Source of the DNA: Adiantum capillus-veneris
Taxonomy: Eukaryota > Streptophyta > Polypodiopsida > Polypodiales > Pteridaceae
DNA: 64,000 bases
NCBI GenBank assembly: GCA_014529385.2
Contig: CM043953.1
Span: forward strand, 97,167,842 to 97,231,841
Direction: 5' to 3'
Below are positions 42,566 through 54,817 of this stretch, piece after piece. The position numbers and the translations under genes were made by a program. The notes beneath the pieces were generated by a model. That model was not told where the DNA came from. It did not search any database and saw nothing but the letters and a program-made list of their open reading frames with translations. The stretch's first letter is position 1; each line of letters opens with the position of its first letter.

Positions 42566-45226
42566 TCAAAGGACTAAAACAGCCAAACCAATGAGACCCT
42601 GAGACCCTAGGCCAATTTAGGGTGACTAACCCTAAGTAGATTTACACAAGAAACCTTAAGCAATCAAATCAAAAGCCACTAACCCTAAATAGCTAGCTGT
42701 AAGCGGATTGAAATTGCTAAACCAAAATGACCTTAAGATGATTTAGAGCTGCCTACCCTAAGCCGCTTTACATGGATGAGTCTTAGCGACCAAACCAGAC
42801 GCCGCTAAAATTAAGTGGCTACTCCTAAGCACACTGAAATGGTCAAACCAAGGTGGTCCTAATTTGGTTTGAAGAAACCAACCCAAAAGGGATTTACATG
42901 GTCAACTTTAAGTGGCTTTACATAGCCAACTCCTTATGGCTAGCTTTAAGCAGATTGTGTAGAGCACTTTGCTTTAAGAGAACTATTTAGAATAGATATC
43001 TCTAAGCAACCAAACCGTACATTATTATAAGCACAAGTATATTAACATTTTCTCTTTGTTTAACTATACATTGATGCTAAACAAGCTTGAATTACTTTGT
43101 TTAAGTAAAGATTTATGTCAAAATTTATGCATGTAGTGTGCAAATATGTGTGTGTGCGCGCGCGTGCGCGTGCACGGATACATAAACAAAAGAAAGAGCA
43201 CTTACATTTGAATAATGTGAAAGCACAAGAATTCTTGAATATTGAAGCAAAACCTACAAAAAATAACAAACACACAGTTTGCTATGCACACACACAAACA
43301 CACATAATCTCTAACATAAGTCCAAAAAATAGCATATTTTTCTTCTCTAAGAGCGTGTGTGAGTGTCAATAGAAGGTTGTGTGAAGTTAGGCCCAACAGA
43401 TCTTAGAGTATAGAGTTGCCTAGAGGAGAAGCGCAGAGGAGAAGAGGAGAAAAATGACAGGCAAAGTGCAAAAATGAGGCCGTGGGTTTTGTTTTACACT
43501 AGGATGTTGGTATTTGTGTCGATATGCACAACCATTTATGTATCAATGTCATCATCAATATTAACATCGGTACCACCATTGGTATAAGCGTTAGTACCAC
43601 CATCGACAAAATAAAAAAAGAATCATTCAATTTGAGTCTCCCTCCAAATTTACCAATGCATATATCGACACCTGCCAATGACGTTGGTAATTTGTCATCA
43701 GTAATCAATTGATCTCTTCTAGGGACATGACTCAAACCAAATGTACTTCTCTTAAGACTACACACAAAGTTATCTTTGCCTTTAACAGGAAAGCACTCGC
43801 AGTTACATGTAAATTTCTATATGAAGGTCACCATGCCAGAATGTTTCTTGATACACATTTGGACATGATCCATATTGACCTAAAATTTTGGTCAAGTCTT
43901 ATCTTGGTGATCAGTTCCCTCTTTAGATCCAACCCATATCAATGAGATATCAATGAGATTCCAATCCTCCTTGGAGATTTATTTGTAAAACTATATTATT
44001 GGCTTTAGCCATTAGGTCTCCCCAATCTCATAAAAATAAAAATTCTTTCAAAACATATTAAGTGCATAAGTGAAGGGTGAATTTAGGAAATGAAAAGCTG
44101 ATGAAGGTGGAAATTCAAAAGAGTTAGGAAGTGGAAAGTAAAAAGAGATATGAAGGTGGAAAGTCAAAAGACCTTTTGTGTCCATATAAAGAGGTGTTTC
44201 TCTTCTCCTTTATTTTCCCTTTAGCGTTTTCTTCTCTTTAAAGTTTCCTTGCACTCTCTCTCTCTCTATGTTTTATCCATCCTTCTTAGCTAATACTATT
44301 GCAAATCTATGTGCTTTATCATTGCCTATTGCTATGTGCTATACACCCATGTATCATTTTTGTTGTCGTTGAAGAAATCTTTGAATTAGGAATACCTTTT
44401 AATTTTTTTGAAGCCATTAGGAATACCTAGATGGCTTTAGCCAATACAACTCCAAAGTGATTCACAAATTAATATCAATCTTTGTTGTTGATTTGTAGGC
44501 TTGACCAACTACATAAAGCATCAAGGAAACCATCAATTCCTTTCTGTATTACCGTGGTAGAAGAGCATTGAAGCTAGACTCTTTAGTCATTGTGTGGTCT
44601 TCTTACAAGTCCCGGCAAGAGATATTCATCATTTACAACCCCTAAATACGTACTATGAATACCTCGAATCAAACCGATTATAACAAATATCATATTTTAC
44701 TACAATTGATATAATTATTCCTATATTTATGGAAAATGTTGCAAGCTTTGATCTCGTATTTAGATCGAAAAAATCATACAAAAATAGATTCTTTTATGCA
44801 AATGATTCTCATTTCCTACTAAAGAATATCCAAATGGTTAGCTTGACATGATCTGAGGGAAGTTATCTCGCTGAAGTATAGGCTCTTCTTGTGCTATTAT
44901 CATTTTTTTTCTCATTGCTCCTTAGCCCTATTACTATGAAAAGGCACAAGGGAGAAGTAAGATTCATCTTTTGCAAGCGTACATCTATGGATTTTCATAT
45001 GCACACAAACGCATCCACCCTACTAAATAAGAAAAACAAGGGGAGCCTAAAGGCAAATTTTACATTGTCTTTTCTCCTCGCATCAACCTACCAAAGAACT
45101 TGTGATATAGTCAAATTGGTTCATAATTTGACTTCACACAAACCAATGGGCGAGTAGAGGTATAGAATTTCTTGATAAAACCTGCTAGGTAGTGTAGCCC
45201 TTACAACTTGAGCATTTTATGTCACA
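42566..45226. other. Spacer between the two convergent CACTA copies
   Basis: No gene is recognised. At 42600-42960 a diverged motif resembling ACCCTAAGCNGATTTACATGG recurs irregularly. An alternating purine-pyrimidine tract (TGTGTGTGTGCGCGCGCGTG) lies near 43148. CT-rich tracts occur near 44260. The rest (43400-45200) is AT-rich without visible structure. Confidence 0.5.
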
Positions 45227-45566
45227 CACTATGAAAAGAGCCAAGTGTTTACTACGCTGTTTTACCGCGTTTTGTAGAGAGAAGGTGCAAATTCAAGTAG
45301 AGAAACAAGAGAGAGGAGGGCAGGGGGGTTTTTTGTGTTTAAAATATTACCGCAACTATTTTTGCCATTATTATCATGTTTATATCGATGTTACTACCAC
45401 GTAAATTACCGCTGTTATATTTGATAGCCAAATTTAGTGCCTAAACTTCCAAGTTCTGGCTTAACACACCCCCTTCAAATTTTGGTGTTTCCCTCCTCTC
45501 AATAAAAATTAAAGAATAATGTATAAAATTCTCAAATTTAAAAAAGATGAGAAAGAGAGAGAGAGA

Positions 45567-45568
<2 letters not shown>

Positions 45569-45620
<52 letters not shown>
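45569..45620. repeat. (GA)n followed by 52-base poly-G
   Basis: A GA run (about 45553-45568) leads into 52 consecutive G residues. It lies in the 3' flank of CACTA copy 2; copy 1 has only TATATCTCTTTTTTTT at the equivalent place (about 42270-42290). Confidence 0.97.
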
Positions 45621-45621
<1 letters not shown>

Positions 45622-45789
45622 TATAAGATCAGACTTGGTTACACTAAAATAATCACTGTCAATTGATTAACATAATTGAGCATATTCCCAAATCTAAAGA
45701 GAGGAAGTGGGGGAAGAGAGAGATGAATGGATTACATGACCAAAACACTTCATAACTGCAACATGTTTATGAATCATCTTCCAAAAGAT

Positions 45790-48700
45790 CTCTACATGAG
45801 GCATCCAAATTCTAAGCCCATGGCTCCTAAATCAATAAAGAGAGAAACGGAATTATCATTTGTGGATGCATTACCTTCATCATCTTCGAGTTCGTCATCC
45901 TCCATCTCATCATCTTCATCATCATGACAATCATCCTTGCTAAGACTTGCTGCCACCAGACTTGATTCATCCACCTCCCTCTCATTTGTTTCCACCTCAT
46001 TCAAAGTCGGAGGTGGAAGAGGGTCAAAGATAGTCTCCACTTCATTAGCGAAAAAAAATGGTTCTCCCCCGAGGTGTTACGGGAATTACGAACCAAAGTT
46101 TTAGTTGGTGAATTGCTGGGATATAGATGACCTATAAAATAGAAGCTCAAAGTGAGTAACATTGGTATAACTAACGCTACAAGAAAATAAGATTAAAAAA
46201 GGTACATGTCACTCACCTGCTCACAATTGCACGGTAAAACTAAATTGCCATACCTCTTTGTGTGATTCAAACTAGAGTCCACCATGTAGAGGTCATTCTC
46301 ATGTCGTCTAGACACATTTGCAAACCACTTGCACTCGAAGATGAAGATATGAAAGGTTCTAAAATTAAACTTTCAATAGTTCCACAGTACCTGGCTTCAT
46401 CACCATCTGTGTCAAAGTTGCCCATGATGGCACAATCCATGGTGGTTCTGCACTCGTCAATGTGGTGCGTATGAAAGTGACGACCCTTTGACCACATAGA
46501 TTCAGAGGAAAGGAACTACAAAATAGAAAAATATATTAATTTATCAAATACATATTAAAGATAATTTCAAGAAATATCATTATAATATGGTTTAGGCATA
46601 TGAGTACTCTACCTTTGGTATGCAGCCTCGTCCATACTCCCATTCTTTGCAGGTGATGTCCTCTCTGTGTGCTTTTGCCGGGATCATTCTCTCATGAATC
46701 CACTCTGCACTAATGAGATTTGGGAACATGCAAGGTGTCTAGGCATTGGGGGTGCCCTCCTTCCTCCATGTGCTTGTTTCCATGCTTCCCTTTCTTGCAA
46801 ACGCCTTGCCTTTGCCACTGCCCACAAGTCCACCCACCTGATCATACTCTTTGCATTGAGAATACAAAAGTTATTGACCATTTGAGATAGATTCATATCC
46901 ATGTTAATTAGTTTCCCCTTTCCACTTGGCAAGTGTGAAGTCATCCTTGAATCTTCCTCGTCTAACCACATGCGAGGCATTGAAGCATCAACTTGTGCCA
47001 AATACTCTGATATGTAAACAAATATCTCTTGAATGATCCACCCTTCAGCCATACATGCCTTTGGTTGAGACCGTAGTCACACAAAATCTTTGAGTCTTTA
47101 AAAACCTCTCTAAGAAGAACATCCATCGTGCGTGCACTAATCCACATATAGGAATCTCCTCCACCACATGAACCAAGAGGTGATTTTTACTAAGAAGGAC
47201 GGATTGAGGAAATGCATTTTGAATGGCACACACAATTTTTGTTGCAAGTGTTTGAGCAACAGGGATAGCATCTATTTTGATTTCCTTGGAGCTCACAAAT
47301 CTGCAAGAAAACAACAAGGATACACTAAGTGCCTGTTGAAATTATTGTGTACATAAAAAAGGTGTAGTTGAGTGGAGTCTTGTGGTGTACCTTACTAGCT
47401 CTCCTAATTTGAAAATAGTGTCCCTGACTTTCTTGTCCCCACATATACACATACTCACTGGCAAAATGAGCTACAATGTAAATCAGGGGAAGGGAAAGTG
47501 AGTGATAGTCATACACACAAACTATAGATAGAATAGGGAGTATGAAGATTACTTGAAGCATCTTGTGACAATCATGGGACTTCAACCCATACAATTGAAT
47601 GCTTCCACCCTTCTCTTCTTTTTTGAAAGCTCCATTTAGTGACCTCATGTACCTATTGGTGTGCAAATAGAGGCAATGGTACCCTTCACCTTTTCTAATT
47701 CTTCTTTGGCTAGCATCCATGGTGCTTTAGGAAGCACAATCTTTCCATTTGGGGCACGACGTGGAGTAGCAGAGGCAGGAAGATGTTTTAAAAGCCTCAA
47801 ATCCTTCCTCACACCCAAAGAGTCCTTCTTGCCAATAATGTCGTCCCATAGTGTTTGGGATACATTCTTGAATATGTGCATGGGATCCAAGAGGTGTTGT
47901 ATTTTTAAGTCCTTCCAATATGGAAGCCTTAAAATATGGAATACCTTGACATACCTTTTGGTGGAGCACACTGAGCCGGATTGTTGTTGTGATGTTCTTC
48001 CCAAATAATTGCCCAATCTGCCATGGTGAGCTTTAGAGGGGTCTTCCCATTTGTTGGAGCCTTGTGCTTGTTATGCCCTTGGGGTATGAAATGATAGTTG
48101 TTTGGATAGATTAACTTGCACAAGGAATCGGACCTCTCCGTCACCAATGATGGCCCACAAGTAGGACATCCATTGTGCCGTGATGTGGACAACCCTATAT
48201 ACATATCATATGGTTAGAGAGATGAGTGAACTAAAGGCAGAGAGGGAAAGAGGAGAGAGAGATGGAGATAGAGGAAAGGGGGTTACCAAAAATCTCTCCA
48301 AGCCCAGGATAGTCGTGCATAGTTCACATAAGGATTCCCTTCACAATGGCCTCTCTCCCCTCCTTTGCAAGTGAGACATCGACAATAGGAATGCCTCTCC
48401 ATAACTCCTCCAACTCCTCGATGAGGGGCTCGAGGTATACGTCAATATTTGACACTTTGTACTTCCTTGGCACAAGCAAGAAAGGAGGTATATTGCCCTT
48501 CTTGGTTGTCTCCCATGGTGGAATATTGTAGTTGACGATCACCACAGGCGAAGTGCTCCATGAAGTAGATTTAGTGCCGAAGGGGTTGACACCATCACTT
48601 GCTAACCCAACCCTCAAGTGTCGAGGTTCCAACCCAAACTCTCGCCATTGAGTTTTGATGTGCCTCCATGCAGGTGAATCGGTAGGGACATGCATCATTC

Positions 48701-49745
48701 CATCATTTGAGCGATGGTTCGCGTGCCACGCGAGAAGCTCCATGGTAGAATTGCTTTTAAACATGTGTTGGATGCAAGGAATTATTGGAAAATGTCTCAA
48801 TACCAATGCGGGGTATGTGTGCCCCGCTCACTCCTGTCTTATGTCATGCCACCCCGCACACGGGACATGAGGTAGCATGTGCATGCTCATTGCGGTATAG
48901 CATGCAATTGTTGACGCGGCATGATTGGATGCACTCATATTCCATTCCAAGTGCAGTGACATATGATCTAGCTCGTCGACAATCTGGAGGCATGTGGTGA
49001 TCTTTTGGCAACATTTTGCCCATCAAACTACAACAAACATGCGTATTAGTATAATTTCTAGAAGACAATACCATAAAACGAGTGGAGAGTATATAAAAGC
49101 TACATTCCATACTTACAGAAGTAGTGCATAGACACTTGCATTACTCCAACTGAGTTTTGTTCACAAGTTGAGGACTTCCAACGATGCTCGGAGCACCGAG
49201 TACCGTGCACCATCGTAAAGAGGTGTTCGAGCACTCATCATCAATCTATCCTCCGTTTTGGTAGCCCGTTTAGTGCAGGGCTGACAATCCTCCTCGCACA
49301 CATCACGCTTATGAGTTCGTAACTCATCACACATGTCGAACATGTGCTCATCCTCTACCTCAAAATGCGACGGAGACGCCATAGGAGCTACCGAAGTACC
49401 GTACACGGGAGGATCGCCATGTGGTGCACCCAAATCCCCGAGTCTCTCTTGCCTCTACCGCTCGGCCTTGCACGCCGGTGCACCACCACCGAACACAGAC
49501 CAATGGGGAACCTCGTGAAGCAACGGGTGAGTCACACTCTCATCTCTTTGAGTGATTTTTTGAGCATGCCAAAGCCCTTCATTCTCCACGTGCTCCAAGG
49601 AAATGCGCCTCAAGCGAGGGATTGCCCTTTTGCACTTGCGCAAGGACAAGGGAGTTTTTCCTTGAGCCAACGATCATGCTCAGGACCTCGAGGGGGACCA
49701 CGATCATCCCAGTCGTCGATGTCCTGCACACGCAAAATGTTGTTT
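45790..49745 (-). pseudogene. CACTA tnp2-type transposase, copy 2
   Basis: Domains read leftwards. N-terminal exon after a GTGTGCAG acceptor at 49745 (DIDDWDDRGPPRGPEHDRWL); histidine/cysteine segment KRDVCEEDCQPCTKRATK (49300). The tnp2 region at 49050-48330 has ALGMEYECIQSCRVNNCMLY, SCPVCGVA, LAWHANHRSNDGMM, GLASDGVNPFGTKSTS, NIPPWETTKKGN and IDVYLEPLIEELEELW. Then GCPTCGPSLVTERSDSLCK (48190) and LTMADWAIIWEEH (48020). DPMHIFKNVSQTLWDDIIGKK follows (47880), then DUF4218-like sequence (47150-46700: HVVEEIPICGLVHARWMFFL) and DUF4216-like sequence (46497-46270: GDEARYCGTIESL). An Asp/Glu-rich C-terminus ends at 45792. It is slightly better preserved than copy 1 but has several frame changes. 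Confidence 0.87.
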
Positions 49746-50210
49746 ATTTAGTCATGTGTCATAAAAAATAAATAATTAGAAAAGCCCTAAATAGAATTAA
49801 AAAAATTACATAAAGTTAAGGTCAAAGTAAATAAATGACAATGAGTGCTAAAATTATTTTTAACTAAAAGAGAGCTTTAAAAATGCAATTAATAAACATT
49901 TAAAACTACTACAAAATAAAGTATCCATAAAAAACTAAAAATCTTCATCAAAAAACTCAAAAGGCTAAAAAATTAAATAATGTATAGCTAAGGGTAGAGG
50001 GGGAGTTTTGTACCCCCCCCCCCTATGACCTTCGATTTGCATGTATCCGTTTGAAATGACCGGCTGCGGTAATAGACGCGGTAATGGGTGCGGTAATATT
50101 CGTGGTAATACTTGCAATACCGGGCACCTAAAAAAGGAAAGAAGGCAGAGTATGCCGCATTTTTTTGTTGCATACTCTGCGTTCTTGCTCTCCGCCATCG
50201 CTCCCAAGGT

Positions 50211-50211
<1 letters not shown>

Positions 50212-50247
<36 letters not shown>
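50212..50247. repeat. Poly-C tract, about 36 bases
   Basis: A pure C run bordered by CTCCTCTCTCC, within the inferred first intron of tnp2 copy 2. A (CA)n run (50415-50440) lies nearby. Together they leave no coding in 49760-50480. Confidence 0.96.
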
Positions 50248-50250
<3 letters not shown>

Positions 50251-50404
50251 TCTCTCCTTTCCCTCTTTCTCCTTCTCGAAGCTTCCCAACGTTGAAGGGG
50301 GTTTTCCGCTATTGTCTTTGGAAGCTCAACCGCACTACAAAGAAAGAGGTAAACACAAAACAAAGCACCTCCCCCCTCTTTCCCTTTTGTTTCTACCACA
50401 CACC

Positions 50405-50438
<34 letters not shown>

Positions 50439-50609
50439 TAAATAAAAGAAGAATAAAAAAATAGTGAATCCATAACATACCTCGCTCATTTGAAATGCTT
50501 GTTTTGCTCGGCTTGTTTGAAATGGTTGCTTTATTTAAGCTTGTTTGAAACTGATTTCTTTGCTCGGCTTGTTTGGATAGAATGTAAGATAGAAATGTTA
50601 AGTTTGTTA

Positions 50610-50618
50610 GATAGATAT

Positions 50619-50664
<46 letters not shown>

Positions 50665-50720
50665 TAAATTTCAAGAGGGAGAAAAATAGAAAGAGGGATA
50701 AATAGAGAGAGAGGAGATAA

Positions 50721-50785
<65 letters not shown>

Positions 50786-51067
50786 GGAAAGGGAGGTTAA
50801 TGGAGAGAGAGAGAGAGAGAGATAAAGGAAAGGGAGGTTAATGGAGAGAGAGAGAGAGAGAGAGATAAAGAGAGAATGAGAGAAAGAAAGAGGGAGATAA
50901 TTAATGAGAGGGAGATAAATGGATAGAGAGAAAGAGAAATAGAAAGAGAGATAGATAGAAAGAGAAAGAGAGGGGTAGAAGAAGAGAGAGATAGGGATAG
51001 AAAGAGAATGAGAGAGAGAGAGAGGGAGAGATAGAGAGGGATAGAAGAAGAGAGAGATAGGGATAGA

Positions 51068-51109
<42 letters not shown>

Positions 51110-51535
51110 TAGGGAAAAAGGGAAAGAGAGAGAGATAGGGATAGAAAGAAAATGAGAGAGAGAGGGAGAGATAGAGAGGGGTAGAAGAAGAGAGAGATGG
51201 GATAGACAGAGAAAGAGAGAGAGGGGGGGAGAAAGGGAAAGAGGGAAAGAGAGAGAGATAGGGTAAGAGAGAGAGAGATAGGGATAGGGATAGGGATAGA
51301 AAGAGAGATATAGAGAGAGGGAATAGAGAGAGAGAGGGAGAGAGAGATAAAGAAAGAGGAATAGAGAGAGATAAAGAAAGAGGGAGAGATAGAGATAGGG
51401 ATAGAAATAGAGAGAATGAGGGATAGATAGAGGGGGAAAGAGGGAAAGAGAAAGAGAGAAAGATAGGGAAAGAGAGTAAATAGAGAGATAAAAAGAGGGA
51501 GAGAAAAGGAAGGAGAGATAGATAGATAGATTTTA
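50610..51535. repeat. GA-rich polypurine array left of the LINE
   Basis: About 930 bp of (GA)n interspersed with GATA, GGGA and GAAA variants. It abuts the LINE 3' end, where (GATA)n joins the sequence at 51525-51535. Any open frame across it is a Ser/Leu-Ile repeat artefact. Confidence 0.97.
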
Positions 51536-51562
51536 TTATCGTCCTCGGAGGTCAAATATGAC

Positions 51563-54500
51563 CTATGGGACCAAAGTTACATGTGATGTAGTATGTGTAT
51601 GGCTGATGAGTGACTCTCGATGCTCCAAAATTGTAGTGATGAGAGTCGCAATGGAGAGCCCACACTTTGGCTGGGAGAGGAAAGTGTGTAGGTCTAAGTT
51701 ATGGCTGAAAATGTGAGAGAAGCAAGTTCGGATGTGATCAAAACCTGAGCACTCTAGTAGTGTGTGGTACTCAGACTCTCGAACTTGTAGTGAGCATAAT
51801 GTGCACAATCGATTTAACTCTTCTCCATTGCCCCAACGCCCTATCTCGCATCGAAGGAAATGGGAGCTAAGCCGAATTGCTGCGATAGTACGTATCGCTG
51901 ACAAGGGAATAGGCTCAAGCATGTAAGTGTGAGTACGGTTTCCTCTCTCAGCGAAGAACAGGGTTTTGTAGTTGGGGGCAATATAGGTGGTGTAATGTAT
52001 GAAGTGTGACCCACCGGATTTCTCCCAAGCCGTAATACATTGGCGTTGTAGAAAAGCTTCATTCACTTGAGAGTCAATTGAAGCATCATGTAGCAAGTGT
52101 AATGCATCCCATCTCCCAAACCACTTCTTTATGTCTTGCATCCATCCCGTGCTCAAGATCTTGCTTTTATGCGTCTTTTGAACTTTTTTGCTTGCTTCCC
52201 ATGCAATTGTAGGAAGTCGATGTGAGGGGTTTTGACGCATCTTTATCATGTACTCCACAACCCTTTCCATGCCCATAACCTCAATTGGAAGAGATCCCGA
52301 CTCAAGAAGTAGGAGCATGTATGGTGTTTGTGTCTTAACTTGGAGAAAGTTTGTAAGAAAACGCTTTTGGACATTCTCAAAATCTTTCCAAGTAGACTTT
52401 GAGATGCTCCCGCCCCACACTTCAACTCCATAAAGAAGAACCGGTGTCACCAATGCATCAAAAAGATACTTCTTGAGAACCCAACACTTGATGTTTCCCG
52501 CATTACACATGTTCTCAAATGCATAATATGCTCTCTTTCCCACTTCCAAATGACGCATAGCACATTCATGCCACTTGTGATTGGATGGAACCTCAAGGCC
52601 AAGGTACTTAAAGCTCTCAACAACTTCAAGTGTCTCGTTGTTGTACACAATGCATGGCTTCTCCTTATGGTTGGTTTTCACAAGCATAACCTTTGTTTTG
52701 GATTCATTTACAATCAGCCCACTATGCAAGCAAAAGTTCTCAAGGACAACCATAAGCTTTTGTGCATCTTCTAAAGTGTGTGCTAGAAGCACTACATCAT
52801 CCGCATACAACAAAATCATGATTACCGCATTGAAAATAGTGACCTCTTCAATGCCTTCTTCTTGCATAAAGTCAAGTACCATTTGTTCCAATTGATCGAT
52901 GCATAAACCAAAGAGATCAGTTGGTGACAATGGACATCCTTGTTTAACCCCAATAGTGCTTACAAAAAATTCTGAAATTTCTCTTCCCATGCGCAATTGA
53001 CAAATCACCTTCTCATAGATTCGAGAAACCGCAAGCATAAACTCACTTGGCACTTGGAGTTCTTCCATCCTTCTCCACAAATTGTTACGTGGAATCATAT
53101 CAAAGGCTTTCTTAAAGTCCACAAAACAACAATACAATCGCTTTCCTTTCAACCGACTTTCCTCCATAAGAACACGAAGAGTGACAAGATCATCAATGGT
53201 GCTATGGCATCGACGAAAACCCGCTTGTCCCTTTGCACGCTTGTCATTCTCTTCAGCCCAATCACTCAATTTCATCTCCATTATGCACCCAAACAACTTT
53301 GCCATAAGAGACCCAATCATGATAGTCCGGTAGTTGCTTACATTCTTTACATACCCTCCTTTATGCAAAGGCTTAACCCAATTAGTACTCCAATCATAAG
53401 GCATACCATGTTGAAGTGCAAGGTTGAACATATCACACATCCACTCATGGGTAAAATCTCCCGTCCATTTGATCATCTCCGGCTTGATACCTTGAAGATC
53501 TCCCACTTTGCGAGTGGCCAACTTTTCAAGCCCACCGCATACATCCTCAATAGTAAAAAAAGACGGCATACATGGGAGTGAACCATAAAATGGCATTTTT
53601 TCAGTATTTGCTTGCTCAGATAATTGCCTACAATGTGTGTACATATCCACTAGACTCAAGTTACCAAAATTCTCAACCCGCTTGCCTCTCAAGTTTCTCC
53701 AAAATCATCCACATGCATGTGCCTTTTCTTGGACTTGAAATTCTTGTTGCTTTACTTCCCATCTTCTTCTCTTCTTTTGAATCAATGCCTTGTATGTATG
53801 CAAATGACTTTGATAGTTGTCTTTGTCCATAGTTGCATCAAGCTTTATCAAGGACTTTCAAGCATCTTGACATTCTTTATCAAACCACCTTTTGCGTGAT
53901 CTATCTTTGTTGATACCATGGAGATGCTTTATGGAAAAGAATTCTTCCGCACAAGAACAAATAGCTTTCTTGAAAGCTTCCCATTTAGTTTCCAATGGTG
54001 CATCACATTGAAGCTTTGTCATCCATAATTTTTGCTCAACCATTTCAATGTACATTGGTGCCCGTTTGAAATCCAAACATAGTGATAACTTCTCTTTTCT
54101 TTGGCTAAGATTATCATGCTTAGTTGCTTCTCCACATGAAAGGTCAATACATAAGGTGCGATGGTCGGATTCCGGGGTCCATTGACCAAACATAAAACTC
54201 TTTATGCGATACATGATGGCTTCAGAGAGTATCTTTCCATAGTGATCCGGCTCTTTCTCATCCATTGAACTACGATCATACAAGTGAACTTCCTCCAACT
54301 CCCTTGAAATGTATGGCATATCAAATTGTTGAGTATCATGTTGCAATGTTTTTGTGCGAGCATTCATATCCCCAAATACAATAACATCACCTTCACCTTT
54401 GAAATAAGCAATGTCCTCTTCCATGCAAGCAAAAAAGGGAGAATCATGATGAGGAATGTAGCAACGGGCTACAAAAATGGGTGCTCTTTTTGGTGTCATA

Positions 54501-54811
54501 ATTTTCAGCCATACATAATGTTTGTACTTGTCATCTTTCACAATTGATACAAAATCTTCCAATCCTTTCTTAACCATATATGCTAACCCTCCTTGTCCTC
54601 TTCGTTTCTTGAGATTCTTTGACCACATCAATGAATGTACATTGTAATCCTCCAAGCCGTTAATCCTTTGTGTATCATGATCCCAAGTTTCAACAAGAAG
54701 TACAACATCGGCTTTTCTTGTTAGTTCATCAATGCCAACCCCCGCATTCCATGGGTATCCATTACAATTCCAAAAGCATATTTTCAATTGTAACTCGGTC
54801 TCATAGGTCAC
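51563..54811 (-). pseudogene. LINE ORF2: AP endonuclease and reverse transcriptase
   Basis: One frame of about 1083 codons. The endonuclease has KICFWNCNGYPWN, DVVLLVETWD, GQGGLAYMVKKG, VIVFGDMNAR and TPESDHRTL, covering the catalytic Asn, Glu, Asp and His sites. RT has VKPLHKGG-x7-YRTIMIGS, GQAGFRRCHSTIDDL, CFVDFKKAFDMIPR, GVKQGCPLSPTDLFGL and the catalytic YADDVVLLAH. A C-terminal CTLCSLQ-x6-HTLLEC motif may bind zinc. Two in-frame TGA codons, at 53858 and near 53708, fall between endonuclease and RT. ORF2 nicks the target and copies the element RNA there. No RNase H domain is seen. Confidence 0.9.
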
Positions 54812-54817
54812 GGATCC

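Larger units (their letters stand above)
45227..50491 (-). mobile_element. CACTA element, copy 2, inverted relative to copy 1
   Basis: The left end is CACTATGAAAAG at 45227, the 3' terminus in element orientation. Homology to copy 1 covers the 3' flank, the transposase and the first recognised exon. Subterminal-type repeats (GCGGTAATAGACGCGGTAAT) occur at 50064-50122. A minus-strand ATGAGCGAG followed by a GTATGT donor at about 50491 could be the first exon: joined to the exon at 49745 it reads MSEDIDDWDDRG in frame. The true 5' terminus was not found; it may have been lost at the GA arrays to the right. Confidence 0.7.

Noticed and set aside
42600-42960. Interstitial telomeric array
   Set aside because: ACCCTAA-like words occur but not as a tandem heptamer run.
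43148-43172. Regulatory Z-DNA element
   Set aside because: Alternating GT/GC tract is real, but no gene nearby gives it a context; treated as simple repeat.
50463-50467. TAGTG as 5' terminus of CACTA copy 2
   Set aside because: A possible first exon with a good donor lies just beyond it at 50482-50491, and the bases next to TAGTG do not match the 3' terminus.
50797-51555. 252-codon minus-strand open frame of Ser/Leu/Ile repeats
   Set aside because: It is a GA/GATA simple-repeat array; the frame is open only because the repeat lacks stop codons.
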